The notes: generated by a model from the sequence alone, not told the origin. Positions 23,185 to 32,709 are shown, counted from the first letter of the stretch. The stretch is 64,000 nucleotides of DNA from Arthrobacter rhizosphaerae (GCF_023062595.1 NZ_JALLAN010000004.1:62001-126000), one strand, 5' to 3'. Numbers and translations: made by a program.

Positions 23185-25449
23185 TTACCACTTGCCCTTG
23201 CGGTTGAAGTCGCGCTGTCCGCCTTCGTTGCCGTGGCGGGGCTTGCGTGAGCCGTCACCGTGGCCGGCGAAGCGGGAGTCGCTGGCCTGTCCGCGGCTGG
23301 CGCCGCTGTCGGCTCCAACGCTGCGCTCAGTGCGTTCGCTGTAGGTGCGTCCACCGCGGTCAGCCGAGGAACGCTCGCCGCCGGCGTAACCGCCGCGGTC
23401 GCCGTCGTTCTTCCGGAATTCCTTCTTGAACCCGCCGTTGCCCTTGAAGTTGCCACGGTCTCCGCCGGAGTAACCGCCGCGGTCGCCGCCACGGTTGCCC
23501 TGGTAGCCGCCACGCTCGCCGCCACCGGACGGCTTGCGTCCGTTGTCCAGCTCGAGGTGGATCAGCTCGCCGCCGATCCGGGTACGGGACAGGGCACGCA
23601 GCTGGTCGGCGCTGAGGTCCGCCGGGAGCTCCACGAGGGAGTGGTCCGAGCGGATGTCGATGCCTCCGATGTGGGCCGAGGAGATGCCGCCTTCGTTGGC
23701 AATGGCACCAACGATGGATCCCGGCATAACGCGCTGACGGCGTCCGACGGCGATCCGGTAGGTGGCGTTGCCCTCGGTAAGCGTGCGGGTGGGGCCACGT
23801 GAGCCGAAGCCGTCCTTGGCGCGTTCGCGCTTCTGGAATTCAGGAGCAGCAGGCAGTTCCTTGACCAGGAGCGGCTGTCCGCCCTGAGCCATGACGGCCA
23901 GTGCTGCAGCGATCTCGGCGGCGGGAACGTTGTGCTCTTCCTCGTAGGAGGCAATGAGGTCACGGAAGGCGGAGACGTCCTGCGATGCCAGGGTTTCCGT
24001 GATCTTCTCCGCGAACTTGCCAAGGCGCAGCGTGTTCACAGTCTCGGCAGTCGGCAGGTGCATCTGCTCCACCGGCTGGCGCGTAGCCTTCTCGATGGAA
24101 CGCAGCAGGTACTTCTCCCGCGGCGTCATGAACAGGATCGCGTCACCCGAGCGGCCTGCACGGCCGGTACGGCCGATGCGGTGCACGTAAGACTCAGTGT
24201 CATGCGGGATGTCGTAGTTGATGACGTGGCTGATGCGTTCCACGTCAAGACCGCGGGCAGCAACGTCGGTGGCGACCAGGATGTCGATGCGGCCTTCCTT
24301 CAGCGCCTCAACAGTGCGTTCGCGCTGCTGCTGCGGGATGTCGCCGTTGATGGCGGCAGCCTGGAAACCGCGGGACTTCAGCTTGTCGGCGAGGTCCTCG
24401 GTTGCCATCTTGGTGCGCACGAAGGCGATGACGCCGTCGAACTCTTCAACCTCGAGGATGCGGGTCAGCGCGTCGAGCTTGTGCGGGCCCATGACCTGCA
24501 GGTAGCGCTGCTTGGTGTTGGCGCCGGTGGTGGTCTTGGACTTCACCGAGATCTCAGCCGGGTTGTTCAGGTACTGCTTGGACATCCGGCGGATCTGGCT
24601 TGGCATGGTGGCGGAGAACAGTGCCACCTGGCGGTCCGAGGGGGTCTGCTGGAAGATCTGCTCAACGTCTTCAGCGAAGCCCATGCGGAGCATTTCATCA
24701 GCCTCATCCAGCACGAGGTACTGGAGTTCGGAGAGGTCCAGGGAACCCTTGGCAATGTGGTCGATGACACGGCCCGGGGTACCGACAACAACCTGGGCAC
24801 CGCGGCGCAGGCCGGCCAGCTGGGGACCGTAAGCGGAGCCACCGTAAACGGGGAGAACGGTGAAGTCGTCAATGTGCTTGGCGTAGGAGGTGAAGGCCTC
24901 GGCAACCTGGAGTGCAAGCTCACGGGTCGGAGCCAGCACCAGGGCCTGCGTCTTGCGGGAGGGGCCGTTGAGGTCGTGGAGCTCGGCCAGGCGGGAAAGT
25001 GCCGGTACTGCGAATGCTGCAGTCTTACCGGTTCCGGTCTGGGCCAGGCCCACGACGTCGCGGCCTTCGAGCAGCAGCGGGATGGTTGCTGCCTGGATGG
25101 GGGAAGGCTTCTCGTACCCGACGTCCTGCAGCGCGGCAAGGACGCGGGGATCGATGCCGAGGTCCACGAAGCGGATGCCTTCGGCCTCGGTGTCAGCGTC
25201 ACCAGCGGACGTGTCAGCCTTCGGGGCTTCTTCGCGGACAGCTTCCGCAGCAGGCGCAGCTTCAACAGCAGGCGCAGCTTCAACGGGAGCAGCTTCAACG
25301 GCAGGCGCAGCTTCAACGGGAGCAGCTTCTACGGGAGCGGCTTCGGTGAAGACGGGGGTGGAGTCAGCCGGTGCGGCTGCTTGGGGAGTCTCGACGCCGG
25401 CAGCGATCTCGGTGTTCGCTTCGAAGGGGTCGTTCTGATTTTCGGGCAT
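23185..25449 (-). CDS. deaD: DEAD-box ATP-dependent RNA helicase, CsdA/DeaD type
   Basis: A 754-residue RNA helicase that unwinds structured RNA in ribosome assembly, decay or cold response. The start is ATG 25449, with GAGGAA nine bases upstream. Residues about 25-80 are an Ala/Pro/Glu repeat tract. Then come the Q motif (GYEKPSPIQAATIP), Walker A (AQTGTGKTAAF), PTRELALQ, TPGRVIDH, DEAD, SAT and HRIGRTGRAGRSG. A C-terminal DbpA-like RNA-binding domain follows (VGRRQRVMPGSIVGAIANEG, then HIGGIDIRSDHSLVELP). The tail is rich in Gly, Arg and Tyr (RGGYQGNRGGDRGGYSGGDR), an RGG-type RNA-binding segment. The gene stands alone, with its own terminator and a gene-free leader. Confidence 0.93.
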   Translation of the reverse strand: MPENQNDPFEANTEIAAGVETPQAAAPADSTPVFTEAAPVEAAPVEAAPAVEAAPVEAAPAVEAAPAAEAVREEAPKADTSAGDADTEAEGIRFVDLGIDPRVLAALQDVGYEKPSPIQAATIPLLLEGRDVVGLAQTGTGKTAAFAVPALSRLAELHDLNGPSRKTQALVLAPTRELALQVAEAFTSYAKHIDDFTVLPVYGGSAYGPQLAGLRRGAQVVVGTPGRVIDHIAKGSLDLSELQYLVLDEADEMLRMGFAEDVEQIFQQTPSDRQVALFSATMPSQIRRMSKQYLNNPAEISVKSKTTTGANTKQRYLQVMGPHKLDALTRILEVEEFDGVIAFVRTKMATEDLADKLKSRGFQAAAINGDIPQQQRERTVEALKEGRIDILVATDVAARGLDVERISHVINYDIPHDTESYVHRIGRTGRAGRSGDAILFMTPREKYLLRSIEKATRQPVEQMHLPTAETVNTLRLGKFAEKITETLASQDVSAFRDLIASYEEEHNVPAAEIAAALAVMAQGGQPLLVKELPAAPEFQKRERAKDGFGSRGPTRTLTEGNATYRIAVGRRQRVMPGSIVGAIANEGGISSAHIGGIDIRSDHSLVELPADLSADQLRALSRTRIGGELIHLELDNGRKPSGGGERGGYQGNRGGDRGGYSGGDRGNFKGNGGFKKEFRKNDGDRGGYAGGERSSADRGGRTYSERTERSVGADSGASRGQASDSRFAGHGDGSRKPRHGNEGGQRDFNRKGKW
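25250..25345 (-). repeat. tandem coding repeat in the helicase N-terminus
   Basis: Units of about 15-18 bases around GCAGCTTCAAC-GG-GC repeat several times and encode EAAPVEAAPAVEAAPVEAAP. Slippage by whole units would change tail length without changing frame. Confidence 0.7.
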
Positions 25450-25862
25450 AGGGAAGAATTCCTCATCCATAGGGGGCCAGGCGGCACAACCCGAGGGTGA
25501 GCGGAGCCGCAGTACATGTGCCGTGGATGCCGGGCATACTTTGACCGGCCGGTCACGTAGAAGTCCGGCGCTTTCGCAATCCCGTGGCAGGACTTCCCGC
25601 TGCATCTCTTGGCTGCTATCCCAGCAGTCTGTACAGCGTTTTCTTTAGCCGGCTCTCCCTATGAAAATGCCCGCAATCACATTGTCGGGCCCCAACACTT
25701 GCCAGTCCTGCCTCAAAAATTGGGCAAGAATAAGGGATTTCCGGAGTGGGGGATGTTTCAAGTGTAGGGTACAGGTGCCAACTCAGGGAAATCGGGAGGC
25801 CGACGGCGGGCGTGAGCTTGCGCACACGGCGCACCGCTCTCCCGCATGACGGCGGACGAGGC
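25450..25862 (-). promoter_or_regulatory. gene-free region upstream of the helicase
   Basis: About 410 bases between the helicase start and the MOSC gene end, without a supported gene. The helicase frame is open upstream to 25605, but the ribosome site and the lack of family sequence favour 25449. A long structured leader would suit a cold-inducible helicase; I could not identify a specific element. Confidence 0.35.
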
Positions 25863-26516
25863 CTAGGCCTGGAGCCTGCGCTCAAGTCTGGCAAAAGCCT
25901 CCTGGAACTCCGGCTGCAAGCGGATCTCGCCGTCGGCGTCGGCGTCCCGCAGGGCCTCCATGTCCTCAACAGTCGGTTCACTGAACCACTTACCGATAGT
26001 CACTCCGTGCGTGGGCACGTAAAGCCTGTGGATGTGGTCACCTGCCCTGATGGTTCCGGTCCGGACGACACGCAGATAGGTCCCCACCCTTCCTGCTTCC
26101 GCAAAACGCTTGACCCACTGGGCCTCGTCCATCCGGCGTTGGAAGGTGGCGCAGGGTGTTCGGGGGGACGTTACTTCCACCTCGACGTCCAGCCCGATTT
26201 TCCATCGTTCGCCGATGATGGCCCCGGTGGTTTCGATACCGGAGACGCGCAGGTTTTCGCCGAAGATTCCCGGCGGAAGCTCCCGCTGTAGCTGGCCAGT
26301 CCAGTAATCAGCATCGGCTTGCGAGTAGGCATACAGGGCCTGGTCCTCGCCTCCGTGATGGAGGCGGCTCGCCTGGATATCGGCGTGCAGGCCGAGTTTG
26401 TGAACCTTGACCGGGCCTGTCACTGCCCGCTTGTCGATGGCGGTGACACCCACGCTCCCCTCGTCCTGGAGGAGCTGGTGTACGCGGCAGACTGCAAGCA
26501 CGGCGGCGGTGTTCAT
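25863..26516 (-). CDS. MOSC domain-containing protein, YiiM-like
   Basis: A 217-residue protein of the MOSC family (molybdenum cofactor sulfurase C-terminal domain). Members bind the molybdenum cofactor and take part in sulfur transfer or N-hydroxylated base reduction. Landmarks are GVTAIDKRAVTGPVKVHKLG, LPPGIFGENLRVSGI, ARTPCATFQ-type Cys motif (SPRTPCATFQRR, Cys about 128) and GTYLRVVRTGTIRAGDHI. The order matches single-domain YiiM proteins, which are near 220 residues. It is flanked by unrelated genes. Confidence 0.85.
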   Translation of the reverse strand: MNTAAVLAVCRVHQLLQDEGSVGVTAIDKRAVTGPVKVHKLGLHADIQASRLHHGGEDQALYAYSQADADYWTGQLQRELPPGIFGENLRVSGIETTGAIIGERWKIGLDVEVEVTSPRTPCATFQRRMDEAQWVKRFAEAGRVGTYLRVVRTGTIRAGDHIHRLYVPTHGVTIGKWFSEPTVEDMEALRDADADGEIRLQPEFQEAFARLERRLQA

Positions 26517-26699
26517 GGCAACAGTCTAGGTTCTCCCGCCAACCGCCTGCCGGGTGGACTGCGGATGGGTCCTTCTCCCCCAAAAACTGTTAGCGGACAG
26601 GGTTTGCAACGGCTAGGCTGATTTCAGGATTGTCACTCCGGCGTTAGACCATGCCCGCAGTGCGCCAACGGAGTCAGCATGGACAAGCAAGGGGGACCC

Positions 26700-27407
26700 A
26701 TGAACCCGAATCAGGACAGCAGCCGGGACGATAACCACCGCCCGTCACAGGAACCACAGCCCGAGGAACCACAAAAGGATTCCTCCGGGCCCGGGCGTGC
26801 GAATGAGCCGGCCACAGGTCAGCCGGAGTGGAAAACCTCCCCTGCAGATTTCACACCGGACCCCTCAGGGTCCAAGGCGCCTCCTTTCCAGGTTCCGAAG
26901 CCCGAGCTTCGTCCAGAACTCCTGAATCCACAGAATCCCCCTGCTCAATCACAAGAGCCACAGGACGGACCGCCTCCGCTGCTCGACCCCTTCGCCCGTG
27001 AGAGGGAGCGGGAAATGGCGGCACGGAAAAAGCGTTCGCAGCGCCGCACCGTCGTCGTCGGCCTCGGCGTTACTGCTCTCTTGGCCGGAACCATCACCGC
27101 CATCGTGGCGAGCAACGCTGACGAGCCGGACTACGCGCAGGTCTGTTTCGACGAAGCAACGGGCGAACGGGTGGAGGACACCCAGTGCAACAGCAGCGCC
27201 GGCCGAGGCGGCGGACTCTACGCGTGGTACTTCTACTCCCGCGGCGCCAACGTTCCGCCAGTGGGTCAGAACCGAACCAGCTACCCAAATTTCACCAGAA
27301 CAATCCCTGAGGGCGCGAAGGCTTCCACCGGCTACAGCACCAAGGGCGGCACTGTCAGCAGGGGCGGCTTTGGCAGCAGCTCCAAGGGCGGAAGCACGGG
27401 CGGATAG
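26700..27407 (+). CDS. YgiB-like membrane protein, operon partner of a YgiC-like ligase
   Basis: A 235-residue protein. Residues 1-105 are polar and rich in Pro, Gln and Glu, and should be cytoplasmic. A basic patch (MAARKKRSQRR) precedes a single membrane helix (TVVVGLGVTALLAGTITAIV). The outer part has two Cys (VCFDEATGERVEDTQCNSS), then WYFYSRGANVPPVG and a Gly/Ser-rich end. The outer part resembles the DUF1190/YgiB domain. In enterobacteria ygiB sits beside ygiC, as here, which supports the call. The ATG at 26700 has GGGGGA upstream; the next gene starts two bases after the stop. Confidence 0.7.
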   Translation: MNPNQDSSRDDNHRPSQEPQPEEPQKDSSGPGRANEPATGQPEWKTSPADFTPDPSGSKAPPFQVPKPELRPELLNPQNPPAQSQEPQDGPPPLLDPFAREREREMAARKKRSQRRTVVVGLGVTALLAGTITAIVASNADEPDYAQVCFDEATGERVEDTQCNSSAGRGGGLYAWYFYSRGANVPPVGQNRTSYPNFTRTIPEGAKASTGYSTKGGTVSRGGFGSSSKGGSTGG

Positions 27408-27408
27408 C

Positions 27409-28620
27409 GTGAAGAGGCTTTCCTCAACTCCCCGCCCCGGCTGGAAAGAGAAGATCCAGGAGCAGGGACTGGTTTTCTCCACCACCACCATGCCGGACGG
27501 CAAAAAGATCGAATACTGGAACGAAGCCGCCTACTACGAGTTCAGCATGGACGAGGTGGAAACCCTCGAAAAGACTGCCGAGGACCTCCACCTGATGTGC
27601 CTGGAGGCGGCGAAGTATCTGGCCACGGGTGCCATGGGGCCCATCGGGATTGGACCGCAGGCCCTGGAACTGGCGGCAGAATCCCTGCAGGCCGGCGACA
27701 TGGACATTTACGGGCGCTTCGATGTCATCTATGACGGCCAGGGTGGCGCCGCCAAAATGCTGGAATACAACGCCGATACCCCTACCGGCCTGCTTGAGGC
27801 CGCCGTGGCCCAGTGGTTCTGGCTGCAGGACGTCTTTCCCGAAAAGGACCAATGGAACGGGATCCACGAAGCCCTCATCCGGCAATGGAAGAAGCTCCAG
27901 TACCGGACGGGCATGAGCACCCTCCATATTGCCCACTCTGAGGCCGAGGAATCCGGGGAAGACTGGATGACTGCTGCTTACATGCGTGATGTGGCAGGCC
28001 AGGCCGGGTGGACCACGATCGGCATCAACATGTCCGATATCGGCTGGGACCCGAACCTCAACCGTTTTGTGGACCTGGACAACTTCATGATCAGCACCAT
28101 CTTCAAGCTCTACCCCTGGGAACTGATGATGAAGGAGCCGTTTGGCCATCGCCTCCTGCAGCGAGCCCATAACCCTCGCTGGGTGGAACCTGCCTGGAAG
28201 ATGCTCCTGTCCAACAAAGCGCTCCTGGCCGCCCTCTGGCACCTCTATCCCGACCACCCCAACCTGCTTCCGGCCTACCTGAACGATCCCGGGCCACTCA
28301 AGGAATGGGTGGCCAAGCCATTGCATGGGCGCGAAGGGGACAATATCCGCATCAACGCTCCCGGCATCAACCTGGAGATGCCCGGCGGATATGGCCGTGA
28401 AGGCTGGTGCTACCAGCAGTACCACCCGCTCCCTGATTTTGACGGCAACCATCCGGTGCTGGGGCTGTGGGTGGTGGACGGAGAATCCGTGGGTTGCGGC
28501 ATCCGCGAATCCGACGGACCCATCACCGATTACTTCTGCCGTTTTGTCCCCAACACCATTGACGCGCCTGCTCCCCTCTCAGCCCAGGCACAATCCAGCA
28601 AGGCAGGTATTGCACTATGA
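27409..28620 (+). CDS. glutathionylspermidine synthase-family ATP-grasp protein, YgiC-like
   Basis: A 403-residue ATP-grasp ligase like the synthetase half of Gsp. Landmarks are FDVIYDGQGGAAKMLEYNAD (about residues 104-123), TPTGLLEAAVAQWFWLQDVF, IFKLYPWELMMKEPFGHRLL, VEPAWKMLLSNKALLAALWH, LHPDHPNLLP-like WHLYPDHPNLLPAY, KPLHGREGDNI and CYQQYHPLPDFDGNHPVLGL. YgiC-type proteins lack the amidase half and their substrate is not settled; ligation of a peptide to an amine is expected. GTG 27409 is chosen: it follows the upstream stop by one base, and the conserved region begins soon after. The stop overlaps the permease start (ATGA), so all three genes form one operon. Confidence 0.88.
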   Translation: MKRLSSTPRPGWKEKIQEQGLVFSTTTMPDGKKIEYWNEAAYYEFSMDEVETLEKTAEDLHLMCLEAAKYLATGAMGPIGIGPQALELAAESLQAGDMDIYGRFDVIYDGQGGAAKMLEYNADTPTGLLEAAVAQWFWLQDVFPEKDQWNGIHEALIRQWKKLQYRTGMSTLHIAHSEAEESGEDWMTAAYMRDVAGQAGWTTIGINMSDIGWDPNLNRFVDLDNFMISTIFKLYPWELMMKEPFGHRLLQRAHNPRWVEPAWKMLLSNKALLAALWHLYPDHPNLLPAYLNDPGPLKEWVAKPLHGREGDNIRINAPGINLEMPGGYGREGWCYQQYHPLPDFDGNHPVLGLWVVDGESVGCGIRESDGPITDYFCRFVPNTIDAPAPLSAQAQSSKAGIAL

Positions 28621-30110
28621 GCACCGAGACAACGACGCCGGGAGTCCCCGGTTCGCCCGTTCCCTCCAAAGGGTTGCGGGCCGGGATCCTGGACCTCGGT
28701 GACTCCGTCATGCTGGGCCTGGCGTCAACCGCTCCGGTGTATTCGCTGGCGGCCACGCTCGGGCTGATAGTGGCGGTCAACGGCAACTACACTCCCCTGA
28801 TCCTGCTCCTGGGCTTCATCCCCGTGCTGTTCATCGCGTACGCCTTCCGCGAACTCAACAGCGCCATGCCCGACTGCGGCACCACGTTCATCTGGGCACG
28901 CCGTACTTTCGGTCCGTGGGCTGGCTGGCTCGGCGGATGGGGTGTCGCGTTGGCAGGCATTGTGGTGCTGGCCAACCTCGCCCAAGTAGCGGGCCAATAC
29001 GTCTGGCTGCTCGTCGGTGACGGGTCCTTGGCGGACAACAGCCTCCTTGTCACGGCAACCGGCGTGCTTTTCATCGCCCTCATGACTCTGGTTAACTACC
29101 GGGGCATCCGCCTGGGCGAACACGTCCAGCGCGTGCTGACGTACGTCCAGTACATCTCCCTTGGCATCTTTGTGCTGGCCCTGGTGTTCAGGATTGCGGG
29201 TGGGGCTCCGGAGGGCCAGGCGTTCGATATTGAATGGTTCAACCCGGTCGGTGCCTTTGCCGATCCCGGGGCCGTGGTGCACGGGGCGCTCTTGGCCCTC
29301 TTCATCTACTGGGGCTGGGACACCTGCCTGGCCGTCAATGAGGAAACCGAAAATCCCACCAAAACCCCCGGCCGCGGAGCCGTCATCTCCGCCTTTTTGC
29401 TCGTGGCCATCTACGTTTCCGTGGCCCTCCTGGTGATGCTGTACGCCACCGTTGGTACGGAGGGAATTGGCCTGGGTAACGCCGAAAACCAGGACGATGT
29501 GTTTGTCGCCATGAAGGATGTTGTCCTGGGCCCCTGGGGCTGGCTCATTGTGGTGGCGGTGCTCGCCTCAGTGCTGTCCTCAACCCAAACCACCATCCTG
29601 CCCACTGCCAGGGGAACGCTCTCCATGGGAGTCCACGGGGCTCTGCCGGCCAGGTTCGGCCAAGTCCACCCCCGCAACCAGACCCCGGGGTTCTCCACCA
29701 CCGTGATGGGCGTCGCAGCCATCGCCTACTACGTGGCCATGAGCATCCTCAGTGAAAACCTGCTGTCCGATTCCATCAGCTCGATCAGCCTCTTCATTGC
29801 CTTTTACTATGCGCTGACCGGTTATGCCTGTTTCTGGTTCTTCCGCGGAACGCTGCGCCAATCAGCCAGGAACCTGTGGTTCCGCGGCATCCTGCCTTTA
29901 CTTGGTGCGCTGATGCTGACGGCGGCCTTCTTCATCTCCGCGGTCCAGATGTGGGACCCGGCCTACGGTGACACAGAGATCTTCGGGGTGGGCGGCGCGT
30001 TTGTGAGCGGGGTGCTCCTCTTGGCGCTGGGCGTGGTCCTGGCCGTGGTGTGCCGGTTTGCACCGGCCACCCGCGGTTACTTCGTCAGCAAACAACCAGC
30101 TTTGCGCTAG
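28617..30110 (+). CDS. APC-family amino acid/polyamine permease
   Basis: A 497-residue transporter with about twelve hydrophobic helices. Helix 1 carries the broken-helix motif LGLASTAPVYSLAATLGLIV, and the sixth region has ALFIYWGWDTCLAVNEETEN, as in amino acid-polyamine-organocation permeases. The start overlaps the stop of the YgiC-like gene by four bases, so expression is coupled. The neighbour suggests that the cargo may be an amine or amino acid used by the ligase; this is inference. It converges on metB, and the two stops overlap by four bases. Confidence 0.9.
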   Translation: MSTETTTPGVPGSPVPSKGLRAGILDLGDSVMLGLASTAPVYSLAATLGLIVAVNGNYTPLILLLGFIPVLFIAYAFRELNSAMPDCGTTFIWARRTFGPWAGWLGGWGVALAGIVVLANLAQVAGQYVWLLVGDGSLADNSLLVTATGVLFIALMTLVNYRGIRLGEHVQRVLTYVQYISLGIFVLALVFRIAGGAPEGQAFDIEWFNPVGAFADPGAVVHGALLALFIYWGWDTCLAVNEETENPTKTPGRGAVISAFLLVAIYVSVALLVMLYATVGTEGIGLGNAENQDDVFVAMKDVVLGPWGWLIVVAVLASVLSSTQTTILPTARGTLSMGVHGALPARFGQVHPRNQTPGFSTTVMGVAAIAYYVAMSILSENLLSDSISSISLFIAFYYALTGYACFWFFRGTLRQSARNLWFRGILPLLGALMLTAAFFISAVQMWDPAYGDTEIFGVGGAFVSGVLLLALGVVLAVVCRFAPATRGYFVSKQPALR

Positions 30111-31288
30111 CTGCCTGTCCGGCCGTTGGAGATGAACGAGAAGGCATGGTCAAGGTCGGCGATCAGATCCTCAACATCTTCGATTCCGCACGATAGCCGG
30201 ATGAGGTTCTCGGGGACAGCCAGTTCCGTGCCTTTGACGGAAGCGTGGGTCATCTCCGCCGGGTAGTTCATGAGGGACTCGATCCCGCCAAGGGACTCCG
30301 CCAGGGTAAAGACTGAAGTGGACTCGGCAACCTTCCGGGCCGCGGCCTCTCCTTCCTTGAACTGGACGGAGACCATCCCGCCGAACTTCTTCATCTGTTT
30401 CCGGGCAAGCTCGTGTCCCGGGTGCGATGGCAGGCCCGGATACAGCACAGCCTCCACCTCGGGGCGTTCCAGCAGCCATTCCGCCACTGCCTGGGCGTTC
30501 TCGCTGTGGCGATCCATACGCACACCCAGGGTCTTGAGCCCGCGGGTGGTCAGGAAGGCGTCCATCGGACCGGAGACGGCTCCGACGGCGAACTGCACGA
30601 AGCCGATCTTGTCCGCCAGCTCCGGATCGTTGACCACCAGGGCACCGCCCACCACGTCGGAGTGGCCGCCGATGTATTTGGTGGTGGAGTGAACCACGAC
30701 GTCGGCCCCGAAGGCGAGCGGGTTCTGAAGGTAGGGGGACGCGAAGGTGTTGTCCACCACGAGGAGGGCCCCGGCGTCGTGCGCTATGTCGGCGAGCGCC
30801 GCCATGTCGGTGATCTTCATGAGCGGGTTGGAGGGGGTTTCAACCCAGACGAACCGTGTTTTGTTGGCCGCAACCGCATCCCTCACGGAATCGAGGTTGG
30901 CCATATCCACGGGTGTGTTCCCGATGCCCCAATCGCCCAGGATGCCGTTGATCAGACGGTACGTTCCGCCATAGGCGTCATTGCCGAGAACGATATGGTC
31001 CCCCGGCCGGGTAAGCGCCCGGATGAGGGAATCTTCCGCGGCCAGGCCTGAGCCGAAGGAAAAGGCTGCCGTGCCGCCTTCCACGGCAGCAAGCTGCTCC
31101 TGGAGGGAGTCGCGGGTGGGGTTGGCGCCGCGGCCGTATTCGTAACCGTCCCGGAGCCCGCCGATCCCGTCCTGCGCGTAAGTGGAGCTGAAGTGCAGCG
31201 GTGGAACCACGGCGCCGGTGCGTGGTTCGAAGGCCTGGCCGGCATGGACGGCGCGGGTGTTGAAGCCGGCGGATTCTGGGACGGGCAT
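30107..31288 (-). CDS. metB: cystathionine gamma-synthase
   Basis: A 393-residue PLP enzyme of the Cys/Met metabolism family that forms cystathionine from an O-acyl-homoserine and cysteine. Landmarks are YEYGRGANPTRDSLQEQLAA, the PLP ring-stacking region HIVLGNDAYGGTYRL, WVETPSNPLMKITDMAALAD and the Schiff-base Lys in VVVHSTTKYIGGHSDVVGGA (about residue 208). The C-terminal part has SLGGIESLMNYPAEMTHASV. The related lyase cannot be fully excluded. AAGGAG lies four bases before the start. It is the second gene after the cystathionine beta-synthase on the same strand, 35 bases apart. Confidence 0.88.
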   Translation of the reverse strand: MPVPESAGFNTRAVHAGQAFEPRTGAVVPPLHFSSTYAQDGIGGLRDGYEYGRGANPTRDSLQEQLAAVEGGTAAFSFGSGLAAEDSLIRALTRPGDHIVLGNDAYGGTYRLINGILGDWGIGNTPVDMANLDSVRDAVAANKTRFVWVETPSNPLMKITDMAALADIAHDAGALLVVDNTFASPYLQNPLAFGADVVVHSTTKYIGGHSDVVGGALVVNDPELADKIGFVQFAVGAVSGPMDAFLTTRGLKTLGVRMDRHSENAQAVAEWLLERPEVEAVLYPGLPSHPGHELARKQMKKFGGMVSVQFKEGEAAARKVAESTSVFTLAESLGGIESLMNYPAEMTHASVKGTELAVPENLIRLSCGIEDVEDLIADLDHAFSFISNGRTGS

Positions 31289-31323
31289 GATGCTCCTTGA
31301 GTCGTTGCTGAGTAGGGAGGCGG

Positions 31324-32709
31324 TCAGTGGCTGAGGTAGGCGAGAAGGTCGTGGCGGGTGAGGATTCCCACCGGGGCGCCGACGAACGTCACCATCACTG
31401 TGTCGACGTCGGAAAGCAGCTCGCGGGCGGCGGAAATGGTTTCGAGCGAGCCGATGACGGGCAGCTTGTCCCCCATATGCTCGGCGATCTTGTCCGTCAG
31501 CTTGGCTTCCCCGCGGAACAGTTTGGCAGTCAGCGAGCGTTCATCGACGGCGCCCAGCACCTCACCCATGACCACCGGTGGCTCCTGTGACAGGACCGGG
31601 ATATGGCTGACGCCGAACTCGTTCATGATGTTGATGACGTCGCGGACGCTCTCATTGGGATGAATGTGCACCAGGTCAGGCAGCTCCCCCGTTTTGGACT
31701 TGAGCACCTCTCCCACAGAGGTTTCCTCCCCGCCGGACAGGAAGCCGTAGGAGCGCATCCACTTGTCGTTGAAGATCTTGGCGAGGTAACCGCGGCCCGA
31801 ATCGGGCAGGATGACCACTACCACCGCGCTCTCCGGGAGGTCCCGGGCGGTCTGCAGGGCGGCAACAACGGCCATTCCCGATGACCCTCCCACCAGGAGC
31901 CCCTCCTCGCGGGCCAGGCGCCTGGTCATGGCAAAGGAGTCCCCGTCAGTGACGGCGATGACGTTATCGGGGACGGCTTTGTCGTAGTTGGCGGGCCACA
32001 TGTCCTCGCCCACACCCTCGACGAAGTAGGGCCGTCCGGTTCCGCCTGAATAGACCGAACCGGCGGGGTCCGCCCCGATGATCCTGACCCGGCCGCCGTC
32101 GGACTCGGAACGGTCAGCCGAGATCTCCTTGAGGTACCGCCCGGTACCTGTGATGGTGCCGCCGGTTCCTGCGCCGATCACCACATGCGTGACCTTGCCG
32201 TCGGTGTCCTGCCAGATTTCCGGGCCGGTGGTCAGGTAGTGGCTGCCCGGGGCGGCCGGATTGGAGAACTGGTCCGGCTTGTAGGCGCCGGGGATCTCCG
32301 TCACGAGCCGGTCCGAGACGCTGTAGTAGCTCTGTGGGCTGTCAGGCGCGACGGCGGTGGGAGTGACTACGACCTCCGCACCGTAGGCCTGGAGGACTGC
32401 GCGTTTGTCCTCGCCCACCTTGTCCGGCACCACGAAAATGCACTTGTAGCCCTTTTGCTGGGCTACAAGTGCGAGTCCGACTCCGGTGTTCCCGGAGGTT
32501 GGTTCCACGATGGTTCCGCCAGGCTGGAGTTTGCCGCTGCGCTCGGCGTCCTCAATCATCTTGGCCGCGATGCGGTCCTTGATGGAGCCGCCGGGGTTCA
32601 GGTACTCGAGTTTGACCAGGACGGTAGCCCTGATGCCTTCGGTGACGTGGTTCAGTTTGATCAGCGGGGTGTTGCCGATGAGGTCCAGGATGGACTGGGC
32701 ATACTTCAT
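31324..32709 (-). CDS. cbs: cystathionine beta-synthase
   Basis: A 461-residue enzyme making cystathionine from serine (or O-acetylserine) and homocysteine, in reverse transsulfuration. The PLP Lys is in LEYLNPGGSIKDRIAAKMIE (about residue 43), and PTSGNTGVGLALVAQQKGYK binds the cofactor phosphate side. Two C-terminal CBS domains (about residues 335-461, including IMNEFGVSHIPVLS and VTFVGAPVGILTRHDLLAYL) suggest control by an adenosyl ligand. The start ATG 32709 agrees with family N-termini. No ribosome site is visible before it, so a leaderless message is possible. With metB it gives both directions of transsulfuration. Confidence 0.92.
   Translation of the reverse strand: MKYAQSILDLIGNTPLIKLNHVTEGIRATVLVKLEYLNPGGSIKDRIAAKMIEDAERSGKLQPGGTIVEPTSGNTGVGLALVAQQKGYKCIFVVPDKVGEDKRAVLQAYGAEVVVTPTAVAPDSPQSYYSVSDRLVTEIPGAYKPDQFSNPAAPGSHYLTTGPEIWQDTDGKVTHVVIGAGTGGTITGTGRYLKEISADRSESDGGRVRIIGADPAGSVYSGGTGRPYFVEGVGEDMWPANYDKAVPDNVIAVTDGDSFAMTRRLAREEGLLVGGSSGMAVVAALQTARDLPESAVVVVILPDSGRGYLAKIFNDKWMRSYGFLSGGEETSVGEVLKSKTGELPDLVHIHPNESVRDVINIMNEFGVSHIPVLSQEPPVVMGEVLGAVDERSLTAKLFRGEAKLTDKIAEHMGDKLPVIGSLETISAARELLSDVDTVMVTFVGAPVGILTRHDLLAYLSH

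Noticed and set aside
23932..25500. 522-codon open frame on the plus strand opposite the helicase gene
   Set aside because: The minus strand encodes an unmistakable DEAD-box helicase with all motifs. The plus frame is a GC-driven shadow, rich in Gly, Val and Arg, with no motif.
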